From positions 62,001 to 126,000 of the forward strand of contig MPOA01000006.1 in the NCBI GenBank assembly GCA_001899445.1: a DNA stretch of 64,000 nt. The letters run 5' to 3'. Under the pieces are notes generated by a model. It was not told the origin of the DNA, did not search any database, and saw only the letters and a list, made by a program, of their open reading frames with translations. This DNA is from Candidatus Desulfopertinax cowenii (lineage in GTDB: Bacteria; Bacillota; Desulfotomaculia; Desulfotomaculales; Desulforudaceae). This document shows positions 34,847 to 44,008 of the stretch, one piece after another; position 1 is the first letter of the stretch, and each line of letters begins with the position of its first letter. A program made the translations under genes and the position numbers.

Positions 34847-36865
34847 CTACTTCTCCGCCGCCCCCTGGGCCTGCTTGATCACTTTCTCGGCCAGGTGCGC
34901 AGGCATCTCTTCGTAGGAGGCAAACCGCATACTGAAGAACGCCCGGCCCTGGGTCATCGCCTTCAGGTCGATGGCGTAGCGCGCCAGCTCGGCCAACGGC
35001 ACGTGCGCCCGGATGCGGGTGCGCTTCCCTTCCGGGTCCATGCCCAGGATCCGCCCGCGCTTACCGTTCAGGTCGCTGATGATATCGCCCATGAACGCCT
35101 CCGGCGCAACCACCTCCACCTCCATGATGGGCTCCAGGAGCACCGGGTTGGCCTGTTGCATGCCCTTTTTGAAGGCCATGGACGCGGCGATCTTGAAAGC
35201 CATTTCCGAGGAGTCCACCGGGTGATAGGAACCGTCATAAAGCACGGCCTTCACGCCGGTTACCGGGTAGCCGGCCAGCACTCCTTCCTGCATGGCTTCC
35301 CGCAAACCCTTTTCCACCGCCGGGAAGAAACTGCTGGGAACCGAACCACCGAACACTTCCTCGTCAAAAACAAAGTCCGTGCCGTCGTGCAGCGGTTCAA
35401 ACCGGATCCAGACGTGGCCGTACTGTCCGCGACCGCCGGTCTGCTTCTTGTACTTGCCCTCGACCTTCGTTTCCGAACGGATGGTCTCCCGGTACGGGAT
35501 TCTCAGCGGCTCCAGGACGACATCCAGCCCATACTTGCGCTTGAACCGGTCTACGATGATTTCCAGCTGCGTCTCGCCCATCCCGGTGATCACGGTCTGC
35601 CGGGTCTCGGTATTCTTGGTCACCCGGATGGTGGGTTCCTCCTCCACCGTCCGGGCTAGGGCAGTGGACAGCTTATCTTCGTCGCCTTTGCTCTTCGGGG
35701 CGATGGCTAGGGATAGGGTGGGTTCGGGGAAGTCAATCCCCTCCAGGACCACCGGGTTCTCCTTGGTGGAGAGGGTGTCTCCGGTAGTGGTTTCCTGGAG
35801 TTTCACCAGCACGCAGATGTCGCCGGCTGGAACGGACTCGGCGGCCTGCTGGTTCTTACCACGGACGTAGAACACCTGACCGATCTTCTCGACCTTTTCT
35901 TTGTTAGCGTTGAAAACCTGGCTGTCGCTCCGCAGGGTGCCGGCATAAACCCGCACGTAATTCATCCGCCCCACGTAAGGGTCGGCCAGGGTCTTGAAAA
36001 CCAACGCCGCCAGGGGTTTCCCCGGTTCCACTTCTGGCGCCGGGAAGTACCGAACCGCCGCGCCCGCCACCAGGTCCACCCCGATGTTTTTCACCGCCGA
36101 CCCGGCCAACACCGGAACAAACTTACCGGCCTTGAAGGATTCGGCCAGTCCAACGTTTACCTCGTCGGGGGTAAGCCCCTCGCCCTCCAGGTACTTGGTG
36201 AGGTAGTCGTCGTTCGCCTCGGCGGCCGCCTCCACCAGTTGCTCCCGGTACTTCTCCACCGCGTCCTGCAGATCGGCCGGAATGGGGATTTCTTCGGGTT
36301 TGCCGTTGGCGTACTTAAAGGCCTTGCCCTGAACCAGATCGACCACGCCCTCGAAGGCCTCGGCACTGCCGATCGGCAGTTGAAAGGGTACAAAGTTGAC
36401 CTCGAACCTGGCTTTCAGATCGTCCAACACCTTGAAGAAGTTGGAGTTTTCCCGGTCCAGCTTGTTGATGAAGATCATTCGAGGCAGGTTGCGCTCGTCG
36501 GCCAAGTCCCAGGTCACCTCAGTCATTACCTCGACCCCGTCCACACCCGAGACGACCACCAGTACCGCGTCGACCACGCGCAGCGCGCTCTTGACCTCCC
36601 CCACGAAATCTAAAAACCCGGGGGTATCCAGGAAGTTCAGCTTGACGCCGTCCAGCTCCACGGGTACCAGGCTGCTATGAACGGTCATCCCGCGCTTGAT
36701 TTCCTCCGGGTGGTAATCGGCTACCGTGGTCCCGTCCTCAACGCGCCCGATGCGGGTGGTGACGCCCGTATTGAAAAGCATCGCTTCCACCAGGGACGTT
36801 TTTCCCGCTCCGCCGTGGGCGACGATGCCCACGTTCCGAATCCGGCTTGCCTCGTAATTTTTCAC
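34847..36865 (-). CDS. elongation factor G-like protein (EF-G paralogue)
   Basis: 672 aa translational GTPase with all five EF-G domains. G1 reads AHGGAGKTS rather than AHVDAGKTT, and G3 reads DTPGFLDF where translocating EF-G has DTPGHVDF, so the catalytic His is Phe. G4 is NKLDREN. Those changes mark the EF-G-like (FusA2) group, whose role is not well established, rather than the main translocase. It stands alone, convergent with the symporter. ATG start. Confidence 0.9.
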   Translation of the reverse strand: MKNYEASRIRNVGIVAHGGAGKTSLVEAMLFNTGVTTRIGRVEDGTTVADYHPEEIKRGMTVHSSLVPVELDGVKLNFLDTPGFLDFVGEVKSALRVVDAVLVVVSGVDGVEVMTEVTWDLADERNLPRMIFINKLDRENSNFFKVLDDLKARFEVNFVPFQLPIGSAEAFEGVVDLVQGKAFKYANGKPEEIPIPADLQDAVEKYREQLVEAAAEANDDYLTKYLEGEGLTPDEVNVGLAESFKAGKFVPVLAGSAVKNIGVDLVAGAAVRYFPAPEVEPGKPLAALVFKTLADPYVGRMNYVRVYAGTLRSDSQVFNANKEKVEKIGQVFYVRGKNQQAAESVPAGDICVLVKLQETTTGDTLSTKENPVVLEGIDFPEPTLSLAIAPKSKGDEDKLSTALARTVEEEPTIRVTKNTETRQTVITGMGETQLEIIVDRFKRKYGLDVVLEPLRIPYRETIRSETKVEGKYKKQTGGRGQYGHVWIRFEPLHDGTDFVFDEEVFGGSVPSSFFPAVEKGLREAMQEGVLAGYPVTGVKAVLYDGSYHPVDSSEMAFKIAASMAFKKGMQQANPVLLEPIMEVEVVAPEAFMGDIISDLNGKRGRILGMDPEGKRTRIRAHVPLAELARYAIDLKAMTQGRAFFSMRFASYEEMPAHLAEKVIKQAQGAAEK

Positions 36866-37095
36866 CTAAGAGCCCCCTCTTTGTCAATATTATGATTTCC
36901 TGGAAGAATTACTTCTATTCTTCGCGGCTTTAAAAATAAGGCCCTCTCTCACAAGGCCTGCAGGACAACATGTACTTCTACAGTTCCCGGCGAATTCCTT
37001 GTAACGAACCCAATATTTTCGGCATCCGCGGTAACATAGGCCCGGCTAACCGTACATAAGCATTAACTGCCCAGAACGAGAATTTGGAGTAGGAT

Positions 37096-38655
37096 ATGGC
37101 CGGGAAACAGTCGGTTGCCTATGGCACCCTGGTGCTTACCATTTCCAGCCTCTTTAACCGGGTACTCGGTTTCGTCTACCAGATCCTAATGGTCCGCCTG
37201 CTGAAAGCCGAAGGCATCGGGCTTTTCAGCATGATCTATCCGGTTTACGTGCTCTTCCTGGTGGTGGCCAGCGCCGGGATCCCGGTAGCGGTTGCCAAGC
37301 TCGTGGCCGAGGAAAACGCCCGCAACAACCTGGCGGGCGCCTACCACGTCTTCCGGATCTCCATGGGCTTTATCCTGGTTTTCGCCCTGGTGTTGACGCT
37401 GGCCATCCTGCTTTATGGGTCCCGGTTGTTGGAAGCGATGTTTGACAATCCCGACGTGTACCCCGCCTTTATGGTGCTCACGCCCGGGATTTTGATTGTG
37501 GCGGTCTGTTCCGGCTTTCGCGGCTTTTTTCAGGGGCTGCAGCAGATGATCCCGACCGCGGTTACCCAGGCCGTGGAGCAAGCGGTGCGGGTGGCCTTCG
37601 GGCTCACCCTGGCCTATCTGTTAATGCCGCGGGGCATTGCCTGGGCAACGGCGGGAGCCTCTGCCGGCGTGGTGCTCGGGGAAATGGCCGGATTGTTGCT
37701 GATGCTGGCCATTTACTTCGCCTACCGGCCTGCCGGCACCCCTAAGCCGTATTTCCGGGAACCTTTCGGAATTACCTGCCGGCGGATATTCAGCCTCGCC
37801 GCCCCGGTGACCGTTTCCCGGATTGTATCCACCGCCCTGCTGTCAATCGACGCCGTAATCATTCCGAAGCGCCTCGCGGCGGCCGGCTTACCGACCGCCG
37901 AGGCCACCGCCGCCTACGGCAAGCTGGTGGGAATGGCCCAGACCATGCTCTTCACGCCCGGGATTTTGACCATTTCCCTGGCCACGGCCCTGTTACCGGC
38001 CATTTCCAGCGCCCACGCGCGTGGGGACACGCACCTTTTGCTCGGCCGCATAGGGTCAGCCCTCCGCCTGACCCTATTAATCGGAATGCCCAGCGCCGTG
38101 TTATTTCTCTTACTGCCCCAACACATCTGCGGACTGCTCTTCGGTTACCCCGACGCAGGCGTGATCCTGGCCTTCCTGGCCCTGGGGGGGCCGTTTCTGT
38201 ACATCAGTCAGACAACCACCGGAATCCTCCAGGGAATGGGCAAGGCGATGCAACCCCTAATCAACCTGCTGATCGCCTCCGTGGTGAAGATCGCCGGGAT
38301 CTATTACCTGACGGCAATCCCGGGCCTGCAGGCAAACGGGGCCGCGTTCGCCCTTTCGGTTCATTTCGCCATCATGGCGATGCTGAACCTGAGAAACGTC
38401 CAAAAGCTGACCGGCTTCCGGCTGGATTATGTGAATTCGGTGGGTAAAGCCGTGCTGGGCGCGGTGGCGATGGGAGTGGTTATCCACTGGTTGAACCCGC
38501 CACCCGATAGCGTCCTGGCCACCGGGTTTGCCGTGGTTGCCGGTTTAGCGGTTTACGCGGCCGTAACGGTTTTTTCTGGTGCGCTGGCCCCCGAAGAAAC
38601 GACGCGGTTGCGCAACCTGATCCATTATGTTCTGGGGAAAAACCGCAAAAGCTAG
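37096..38655 (+). CDS. spoVB: stage V sporulation protein B / lipid-linked saccharide flippase family
   Basis: 519 aa, about 14 membrane helices, MOP/MATE superfamily. N-terminal GTLVLTISSLFNRVLGFVYQ and GLFSMIYPVYVLFLVVASAG are typical of SpoVB. Probably translocates peptidoglycan precursors during spore cortex formation. GGAGT sits 6 nt before the ATG. The 230-bp upstream gap contains a CATAAGCAT sequence resembling a sigma-E -10 but I could not assign the promoter. Confidence 0.88.
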   Translation: MAGKQSVAYGTLVLTISSLFNRVLGFVYQILMVRLLKAEGIGLFSMIYPVYVLFLVVASAGIPVAVAKLVAEENARNNLAGAYHVFRISMGFILVFALVLTLAILLYGSRLLEAMFDNPDVYPAFMVLTPGILIVAVCSGFRGFFQGLQQMIPTAVTQAVEQAVRVAFGLTLAYLLMPRGIAWATAGASAGVVLGEMAGLLLMLAIYFAYRPAGTPKPYFREPFGITCRRIFSLAAPVTVSRIVSTALLSIDAVIIPKRLAAAGLPTAEATAAYGKLVGMAQTMLFTPGILTISLATALLPAISSAHARGDTHLLLGRIGSALRLTLLIGMPSAVLFLLLPQHICGLLFGYPDAGVILAFLALGGPFLYISQTTTGILQGMGKAMQPLINLLIASVVKIAGIYYLTAIPGLQANGAAFALSVHFAIMAMLNLRNVQKLTGFRLDYVNSVGKAVLGAVAMGVVIHWLNPPPDSVLATGFAVVAGLAVYAAVTVFSGALAPEETTRLRNLIHYVLGKNRKS

Positions 38656-39425
38656 CATTTCTCCCAGTCAATCGGCCAGTCCTTCAACACTTCCATCGCC
38701 CGGTAATCAGTTAGATCAAACTGTACCGGGCTGATGGAGATGAAGCCGCCCCGGATCGCCCCGATATCGGTATTGGGGTCGTCGCCGTCCAGACTGAAGG
38801 GTTTGCCGGCCATCCAGTAGTAATCCCGGCCGCGGGGATCGGTGCGTTGGGTAACCGCATCGGCGTAGCGGAGGTTGCCGAGTCGGGTGATTTTGCATCC
38901 CGCCGGCTTGCCGGGAGGTACGTTTATGTTCAGCAGAGTACCCGCGACGAGTGTGTCGCGGTACCGCACCAGGAGCGGCACCAGTCGGCGCACGAATTTC
39001 GCCGCGTACTCAAACGACGGTTCACAATGGCTGGCCAGGGAAACGGCCAGGGCCGGCACACCATTGATCAGCCCTTCCATGGCCGCCGAAACGGTGCCGG
39101 AGTAAAGCACGTCGGTACCCAGATTAGGACCAAAGTTGATCCCGGAGATAACCATGTCGGGCGTCTCGGGCAATAGCGACTCCAGACCCAGTTTGACGCA
39201 GTCCACCGGGGTGCCGTCCACGATCCAGCCCCGGCAGTTGCCGGGATTGTAGCACGCCTCCCGGACCCGGATGGGGCGGTGCACAGTAATAGAATGACCA
39301 GTAGCGCTTCGCTCCCGGTCCGGCGCAATGATGTAAATGGTTTCGGCTAGATCGGCCAGTGTGTTGCGCAGGGTCTCTAAACCGGCCGCAAAGATGCCGT
39401 CGTCGTTCGTCAGCAGCAAACGCAT
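38652..39425 (-). CDS. surE: 5'/3'-nucleotidase SurE
   Basis: Metal-dependent nucleoside monophosphate phosphatase. 257 aa: LLLTNDDGI (metal Asp pair), ISGINFGPNLGTDVLYSGTV, NINVPPG. I choose the ATG at 39425; the frame is open 18 nt further. Convergent with spoVB with 4 nt overlap. Follows the ypmA-like gene, so probably the end of the queD-folE operon. Confidence 0.92.
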   Translation of the reverse strand: MRLLLTNDDGIFAAGLETLRNTLADLAETIYIIAPDRERSATGHSITVHRPIRVREACYNPGNCRGWIVDGTPVDCVKLGLESLLPETPDMVISGINFGPNLGTDVLYSGTVSAAMEGLINGVPALAVSLASHCEPSFEYAAKFVRRLVPLLVRYRDTLVAGTLLNINVPPGKPAGCKITRLGNLRYADAVTQRTDPRGRDYYWMAGKPFSLDGDDPNTDIGAIRGGFISISPVQFDLTDYRAMEVLKDWPIDWEKC

Positions 39426-39439
39426 ATGCCTAACCCCGC

Positions 39440-39619
39440 TCAAGTCTTATATATGGCAACCACCATGTTCCCGTGCTCATCTTTCGACAGGCCGAAGATG
39501 ATCTCCCGGTCCTTCAACGTCTTGTTCAAGAAATCTATGACTTTGTACATCTCATCGTAAGGCTTGAAAACCCGGGAGGCCAGCAACTCCAGCCTCCCCC
39601 CGGCTCCGGCTTCCGCCAC
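39440..39619 (-). CDS. YpmA-like small protein (DUF4264)
   Basis: 59 aa, GTG start with GGGGG 8 nt upstream. The core YDEMYKVIDFLNKTLKDRE and IIFGLSKDEHGNMVVAIYKT closely resembles Bacillus YpmA (vDFLNrTLKDk, lMFGL). Function is unknown. It sits between folE and surE in one direction. Confidence 0.78.
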   Translation of the reverse strand: MAEAGAGGRLELLASRVFKPYDEMYKVIDFLNKTLKDREIIFGLSKDEHGNMVVAIYKT

Positions 39620-39638
39620 GATGTACGCCCCCTTTCGG

Positions 39639-40199
39639 TCACTGGTCCTTGATCAGCGCCAGCGCTTCGGTCCGGGTCTTGGCGTTGCGTTCGAAAATGC
39701 CCCGGACCGCAGACGTTACGGTTTTGGCCCCGGGTTTGTTCACGCCGCGCATGGTCATACACATGTGCTCGGCCTCGACCACCACCAGGACCCCGTGCGG
39801 CTCAAGCCTCCCCATTATAGCATCGGCGATTTGGGCGGTCAATCGCTCCTGGAGTTGGGGGCGGCGGGCAAAGCCATCCACCACGCGGGCCAGCTTCGAC
39901 AATCCGGTGATTACGCCGCGGCGCGGGATGTAAGCCACGTGCGCCTTTCCCACCACGGGCAACAGGTGGTGCTCGCAGACCGAGAACATCGGGATGTCCT
40001 TGACCAGTACCAGTTCCTCGTATTTTTCAGTGTAGTATTTTTCCAGTACGGCTTCCGGATCAGTACTGAGTCCGGCAAATATCTCCGCGTACATCCGCGC
40101 CACCCGCTGAGGAGTGCCCCGGAGTCCCTCCCGGTGCGGATCTTCGCCGATGGCCTCGATGATCATCGTAACGGCCTGTTCGATCTTACGCGCGTCCAC
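39639..40199 (-). CDS. folE: GTP cyclohydrolase I
   Basis: Converts GTP to dihydroneopterin triphosphate, the first step for both folate and queuosine. 186 aa: [21 protein letters not shown] (zinc Cys and His), [22 protein letters not shown] and [12 protein letters not shown]. Clustering with queD, queC and queE points to a preQ0 role besides folate. Confidence 0.95.
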   Translation of the reverse strand: MDARKIEQAVTMIIEAIGEDPHREGLRGTPQRVARMYAEIFAGLSTDPEAVLEKYYTEKYEELVLVKDIPMFSVCEHHLLPVVGKAHVAYIPRRGVITGLSKLARVVDGFARRPQLQERLTAQIADAIMGRLEPHGVLVVVEAEHMCMTMRGVNKPGAKTVTSAVRGIFERNAKTRTEALALIKDQ

Positions 40200-40222
40200 T
40201 GGTTCGCCTCCTTAAGATAATT

Positions 40223-40960
40223 TTACGGAACCCCCAGGGCGGCCCGGTGGGTCTGCGGAATCACCCGTACGTCCCGGAGGCGGCGCAGGCAGTGTTCCTG
40301 CATCGCCAGCAGACGTTCCGGCGGCACGGAACGGGATCCGGGGTCTGCCGTGACCGGCTGCAGCACCAGCAGAATACCGTTCGAAACGCTGGCGATCAGG
40401 GAACAGACCCGATCCAGTTCGGCGTCCGGGGTTTCCGGTCCCACCACCGCTTTCACGAACACCGCGGCGGGCAGAGCGGCCTGTAGGAATCGGTAGTGTT
40501 CGGCCTCCATGAAGGGGAAACCGCAAACGCTGGGCAGCTTCACGTCCATGGCCACGATGTCCACCAGGCCGGACAGCCTGGCCATGGCCTGCGGGAGTGA
40601 ACCGTTGGTTTCCAGGTAGCACCGGGTTCCAAATTCACGGAACCGCGCCAGGAAGGATTCCAGAAACTCGGGGTAAAGCAACGGCTCCCCGCCGGTGAGC
40701 GCCAGCGCGTGGTAGCGGGGAGCAACCACCCCCGCGGTCCAATCCAGCAGCGTATCCACCGTCACTGGATTGGGCGCCAGAATATAGTCCCGCTTTCCGG
40801 GAGTCTTTTCAAGCCAGCACCAGGGATCGACCTGGGACGGTGTGTCGCAATAGGCGCACGACAGGTTACAGCCCGCAAAGCGCACGAACAGGTGGCGGCA
40901 GCCGACGTAAGGGCCTTCGCCCTGGACCGAGGTGAACACTTCGATCAGCGACGCCTGCAT
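40223..40960 (-). CDS. queE: 7-carboxy-7-deazaguanine synthase, radical SAM
   Basis: Radical SAM ring contraction of 6-carboxytetrahydropterin. 245 aa from ATG 40960; longer readings are not homologous. The cluster motif AGCNLSCAYCDT is CX3CX2C. VQGEGPYVG at the N-terminus and LTGGEPLLYP are QueE features. Lies between the DUF366 gene and folE. Confidence 0.93.
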   Translation of the reverse strand: MQASLIEVFTSVQGEGPYVGCRHLFVRFAGCNLSCAYCDTPSQVDPWCWLEKTPGKRDYILAPNPVTVDTLLDWTAGVVAPRYHALALTGGEPLLYPEFLESFLARFREFGTRCYLETNGSLPQAMARLSGLVDIVAMDVKLPSVCGFPFMEAEHYRFLQAALPAAVFVKAVVGPETPDAELDRVCSLIASVSNGILLVLQPVTADPGSRSVPPERLLAMQEHCLRRLRDVRVIPQTHRAALGVP

Positions 40961-40964
40961 CGCC

Positions 40965-41528
40965 CTAACGCACTCCACGCACTTTGCAGCGCGCCAGGGC
41001 AACGCTTCGAACCTCCCCGGCGTAACCCCGGCAGATGCTCTGCGCCAGCTCCCACACCCGGGCGTCATCCAGACCCAATTCCCCCAAGCCGATCGCCGGC
41101 ACCGATACCCCTTTGGTAGTGATGTTCAGGCCGGCGTGGATCAGGGTGCTCACTGGGGACACGGTAGCAATGGACACCGACAGCTTACGGTCACCGCAAT
41201 ACAAATCATCACCATCCCGACGCACATCCAACGGAATCATCCCGGCCAAAAGATCCCTGGTGATCGCCATCAACAGGCGTTGACGATACACCGCCTTTTC
41301 CAGGTCCGGATCAAAGTGCTCGACAATAAAGTGCTGCATATCCGGGCTGAAAATCGACGCGCCGCCGAGCTGGTCTTTGACGTCGACCAGGTCGTTCAGC
41401 GCCACCCGGCAGGGACCGCGGAAAGTGACGATACTGTCCCCCTGCAGATTAAAGGTGCGAAATGCCCAGAGGGAGGACAGTTGGCTGCCGTCGTATTCCC
41501 TGACTCTTTTGTCCACGAGAATATGCAC
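40965..41528 (-). CDS. DUF366 family protein in the queuosine-precursor operon
   Basis: 187 aa. GTG start overlaps the queC stop (TAGTG). HILVDKRVREYDGSQLSS, FRGPCRVALNDLVD and MQHFIVEHFD are the conserved DUF366 stretches. No activity is known to me. Tight coupling to queC and a 4-nt gap to queE suggest a role in 7-deazaguanine synthesis or its regulation; this is inference. Confidence 0.82.
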   Translation of the reverse strand: MHILVDKRVREYDGSQLSSLWAFRTFNLQGDSIVTFRGPCRVALNDLVDVKDQLGGASIFSPDMQHFIVEHFDPDLEKAVYRQRLLMAITRDLLAGMIPLDVRRDGDDLYCGDRKLSVSIATVSPVSTLIHAGLNITTKGVSVPAIGLGELGLDDARVWELAQSICRGYAGEVRSVALARCKVRGVR

Positions 41529-42190
41529 TAACCGTTCACCTCGCCGGCGTTTTCCCGGGCCCGCTCCAAGCGAACGCAACTCTCGCAAGCGCCGCAGGCG
41601 AGAGATTCGCCCCGGTAGCAACTCCAGACCAGCGACCAGGGCACCCGCAACCGTTGGCCGAGCGTCACGATCTCCGCTTTGTCCAGCAACTGGGTGTAGC
41701 TTACCACCCGAACGTCCGCCAGGGTGGAATAGGCAAGCGCGTAATTGGCCGCCTCCAGGAACTGCGGCGAGTTGTCCGGAAAAGTGCGGGCCTCCTCCCG
41801 GTTGAAACCGGTGATTATCCGGTTGCAGCCTAGGACTTCCGCAAAACACGCCGCAACGTTCACCAGCAGGCCGTTGCGGTTGGGCACCCAGACCCGGCGG
41901 GCCGAATCTGCCGCCCGGGCCGGATCGTCTAAGTCCGCCGCCGCCGGTTCCGGTAGTTTCACGTCATCAGTAAGCGCGGACCCGCCCAGGTCGCGGAGGA
42001 AAGGCAGTTCCACCACGCGGTGCGCAACCCCGTAATACTCGGACAAAGCGCGGGCCGCCGCGATCTCCCGGCGCGCCGCTAACTGGCCGTAGTCGGCGGT
42101 CAGGCAGAGGACCACCTCCAGGTTGCGCAGCGCGAAGGCGAGGTTTACCGCGGAATCCAAGCCGCCGGAGAGCAGCACGATTCCCCGCAC
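41528..42190 (-). CDS. queC: 7-cyano-7-deazaguanine (preQ0) synthase
   Basis: ATP-dependent conversion of CDG to preQ0. 220 aa PP-loop enzyme: LLSGGLDSAVNLAFA (SGGxDS), VWVPNRNGLLVNVAACFAE, and a C-terminal zinc site CYRGESLACGACESCVRLE. GTG start 3 nt after queD. Confidence 0.95.
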   Translation of the reverse strand: MRGIVLLSGGLDSAVNLAFALRNLEVVLCLTADYGQLAARREIAAARALSEYYGVAHRVVELPFLRDLGGSALTDDVKLPEPAAADLDDPARAADSARRVWVPNRNGLLVNVAACFAEVLGCNRIITGFNREEARTFPDNSPQFLEAANYALAYSTLADVRVVSYTQLLDKAEIVTLGQRLRVPWSLVWSCYRGESLACGACESCVRLERARENAGEVNG

Positions 42191-42192
42191 GT

Positions 42193-42588
42193 CTATTCCT
42201 CCCGGTAAGTGACGGCCGCCCCGGGTGACTCCCAGACAGTGACGCTGACCAGTGTGGCCGGGGGACGGTACTCCGACAACCGTGCCTTTAACTCGGAAAA
42301 GATGTGCCGGGCAAGATTCTCGGCGGTGGGGTTGTTTCCAGGGTGACCGCCGCTAAACGGCGCCAGCTCATTGAGAAAACTGTGATCGAAAACTCCGACC
42401 ACCTCCCGGAGTTCGTGCTTCAGCACGGAAAAATCGATCAGCATCCCGGTGTCGTTCAGTTCCCGCCCCGCGACCACAGCCTCCACTTCCCACGTATGGC
42501 CGTGTAAACGGCAGCACTTGTCGCGGTGGTTGTTTAGGCGGTGCGCCGCGGCAAAGGAAGACCGCACCCGGATTTCAAACATCCTCAT
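42193..42588 (-). CDS. queD: 6-carboxy-5,6,7,8-tetrahydropterin synthase
   Basis: 131 aa. SSFAAAHRL and KCCRLHGHTWEVE give the zinc histidines and catalytic Cys of the QueD/PTPS family; C-terminal VTVWESPGA holds the pterin Glu. The second ATG at 42582 has AGGAGG 7 nt upstream and may be the true start. First gene of the operon. I looked for a preQ1 riboswitch in the 160-nt leader and could not recognise one. Confidence 0.94.
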   Translation of the reverse strand: MRMFEIRVRSSFAAAHRLNNHRDKCCRLHGHTWEVEAVVAGRELNDTGMLIDFSVLKHELREVVGVFDHSFLNELAPFSGGHPGNNPTAENLARHIFSELKARLSEYRPPATLVSVTVWESPGAAVTYREE

Positions 42589-42672
42589 TCCTCCTGGAAC
42601 TATTATTGCAATCGGTCCGGGCCTTTATTTCTGTAGGTTCGCCCCCGTTCAGAGGAACTCCTTCCGGGACTT

Positions 42673-42701
42673 GAGCAACAAGAAGCGCCCCGGGGGGCGC
42701 C
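42673..42701 (-). terminator. probable terminator of the TPR gene
   Basis: GCGCCCC-cc-GGGGCGC hairpin on the minus strand followed by TTCTTGTTG, between the TPR gene stop and queD. Confidence 0.5.
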
Positions 42702-42749
42702 AAGAACGGGAACCAAGGAAGGGGGATTGGCACTTGCACCGCCGGGAAG

Positions 42750-43886
42750 TCAGCCGGTCAGTCCAAGCGAGCGGTTGTAGTATTCGACTGCCTCTTCGCC
42801 GGCTCCCGAGGCGGTGAGGATATCGGCTTTCAGGCCCCAGTAAAAGCTGTTTTGGGGCGACTTCCAGAGCAGGTGGTCGCAGATGGCCAGCGCCTCCTCG
42901 TGGCGGTTGAGATAGGACAAACACTGGGCCTTATTGGCCAGGAAGGTCTCGTTGCCCGCCTCCAGCTCCAGCGCCCGGTCATAGTGGGTGAGGGCTTCCT
43001 GGTAACGCCGCTGGCGCATCAGGCAAAGGGCATAGTTGTTATGCAGGGCAGCTTCGTGGGAAAAGTAACGCAACGCGGTGGTATAACACTCGGCGGCCGA
43101 TTCGAACTGACCCAGCTTTTGGTAGCACGCCGCCAGGTTATTGAGGATGGCGATGTCCATCGGCGCCAGCGCTTTGGCCATTTCGAAGCAGAGCACAGCC
43201 TCATCGTAGCGCTCGAGGTGAAACAGGGCGTAGCCCTTGTTGACCAACAGCTCCTGGCTGGCGTAACCCTTGCGCTGCGCCCGCTCGTAGCAATCAAGCG
43301 CCTCCTGGTAACGTCCCAGGCGGTTCAGAGCCAAGCCCATGTTGACCAGGATTTCCGGAATGCCTTTCAGGGCCGCCGCCTGCTGAAACTGGGACAGCGC
43401 CTCTTCATCCCTTCCGAGACGCAACAGGCACAGACCCTTGTTGTTAAGGATGATTGGGTCCAGGCGTCCGCCGGCCGCCACCTGGCCAAAACAGTCAAGC
43501 GCCTTGTGGTAGTCGCCGATCTGAAAATGCCAGTTTCCCAGGACGGACAGGATATCAAAACGGTTTCCGAGGAGCGTCCCGTTCGGCTCCCGGCAGGTGC
43601 TTTCCAGCCAGTGCACAAAGTTTTTACCGTCCACGGCGGGATTGAACTGCCGGCAATGCCAGGCCGCCTTCTCCAGTTGGCCAAGCTTCAGATAGAATCT
43701 CCCGGCCTCCAGATGCAGGTCTTTGCGTTGCGGCTGCGCCCGAAGCCCGCGCTCCAACAGGCGCGTCGCCAACTGCCCAGCGCCCAAGCGCCTGGCCCCC
43801 CTGGCTCCCACGTACCACAGGTTCAGCCCCCGGGCCCACTGTTTGACTCTTGACCACGGATTTTTGACGACCAGCAGCCGATGCAT
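42750..43886 (-). CDS. tetratricopeptide repeat protein
   Basis: 378 aa from ATG 43886, which follows GGAGGGG by 9 nt. After a basic N-terminus (HRLLVVKNPWSRVKQWARG) come about nine tandem TPR units, recognisable by repeats such as YQEALDCYERAQRKGY, ESAAECYTTALRYF and YQEALTHYDRALELEAGN. No signal peptide or enzymatic domain. TPRs mediate protein-protein contacts; the partner is unknown. Confidence 0.85.
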   Translation of the reverse strand: MHRLLVVKNPWSRVKQWARGLNLWYVGARGARRLGAGQLATRLLERGLRAQPQRKDLHLEAGRFYLKLGQLEKAAWHCRQFNPAVDGKNFVHWLESTCREPNGTLLGNRFDILSVLGNWHFQIGDYHKALDCFGQVAAGGRLDPIILNNKGLCLLRLGRDEEALSQFQQAAALKGIPEILVNMGLALNRLGRYQEALDCYERAQRKGYASQELLVNKGYALFHLERYDEAVLCFEMAKALAPMDIAILNNLAACYQKLGQFESAAECYTTALRYFSHEAALHNNYALCLMRQRRYQEALTHYDRALELEAGNETFLANKAQCLSYLNRHEEALAICDHLLWKSPQNSFYWGLKADILTASGAGEEAVEYYNRSLGLTG

Positions 43887-44008
43887 GACTTCGCTCCCCT
43901 CCCCGGTGTTTAAGGTTAAGTTCGGCAAGTGCTATTCCGTTTCCTGCCAATGTTGGCATTTTTCGTATTACAAACACCGGGAAGAAGTGCCTGTTTTCGA
44001 CAGCGTGC

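Noticed and set aside
42589-42660. preQ1 riboswitch before queD
   Set aside because: I looked for the short preQ1-I hairpin and A-rich tail and found no convincing match; the only hairpin there looks like the terminator of the TPR gene.
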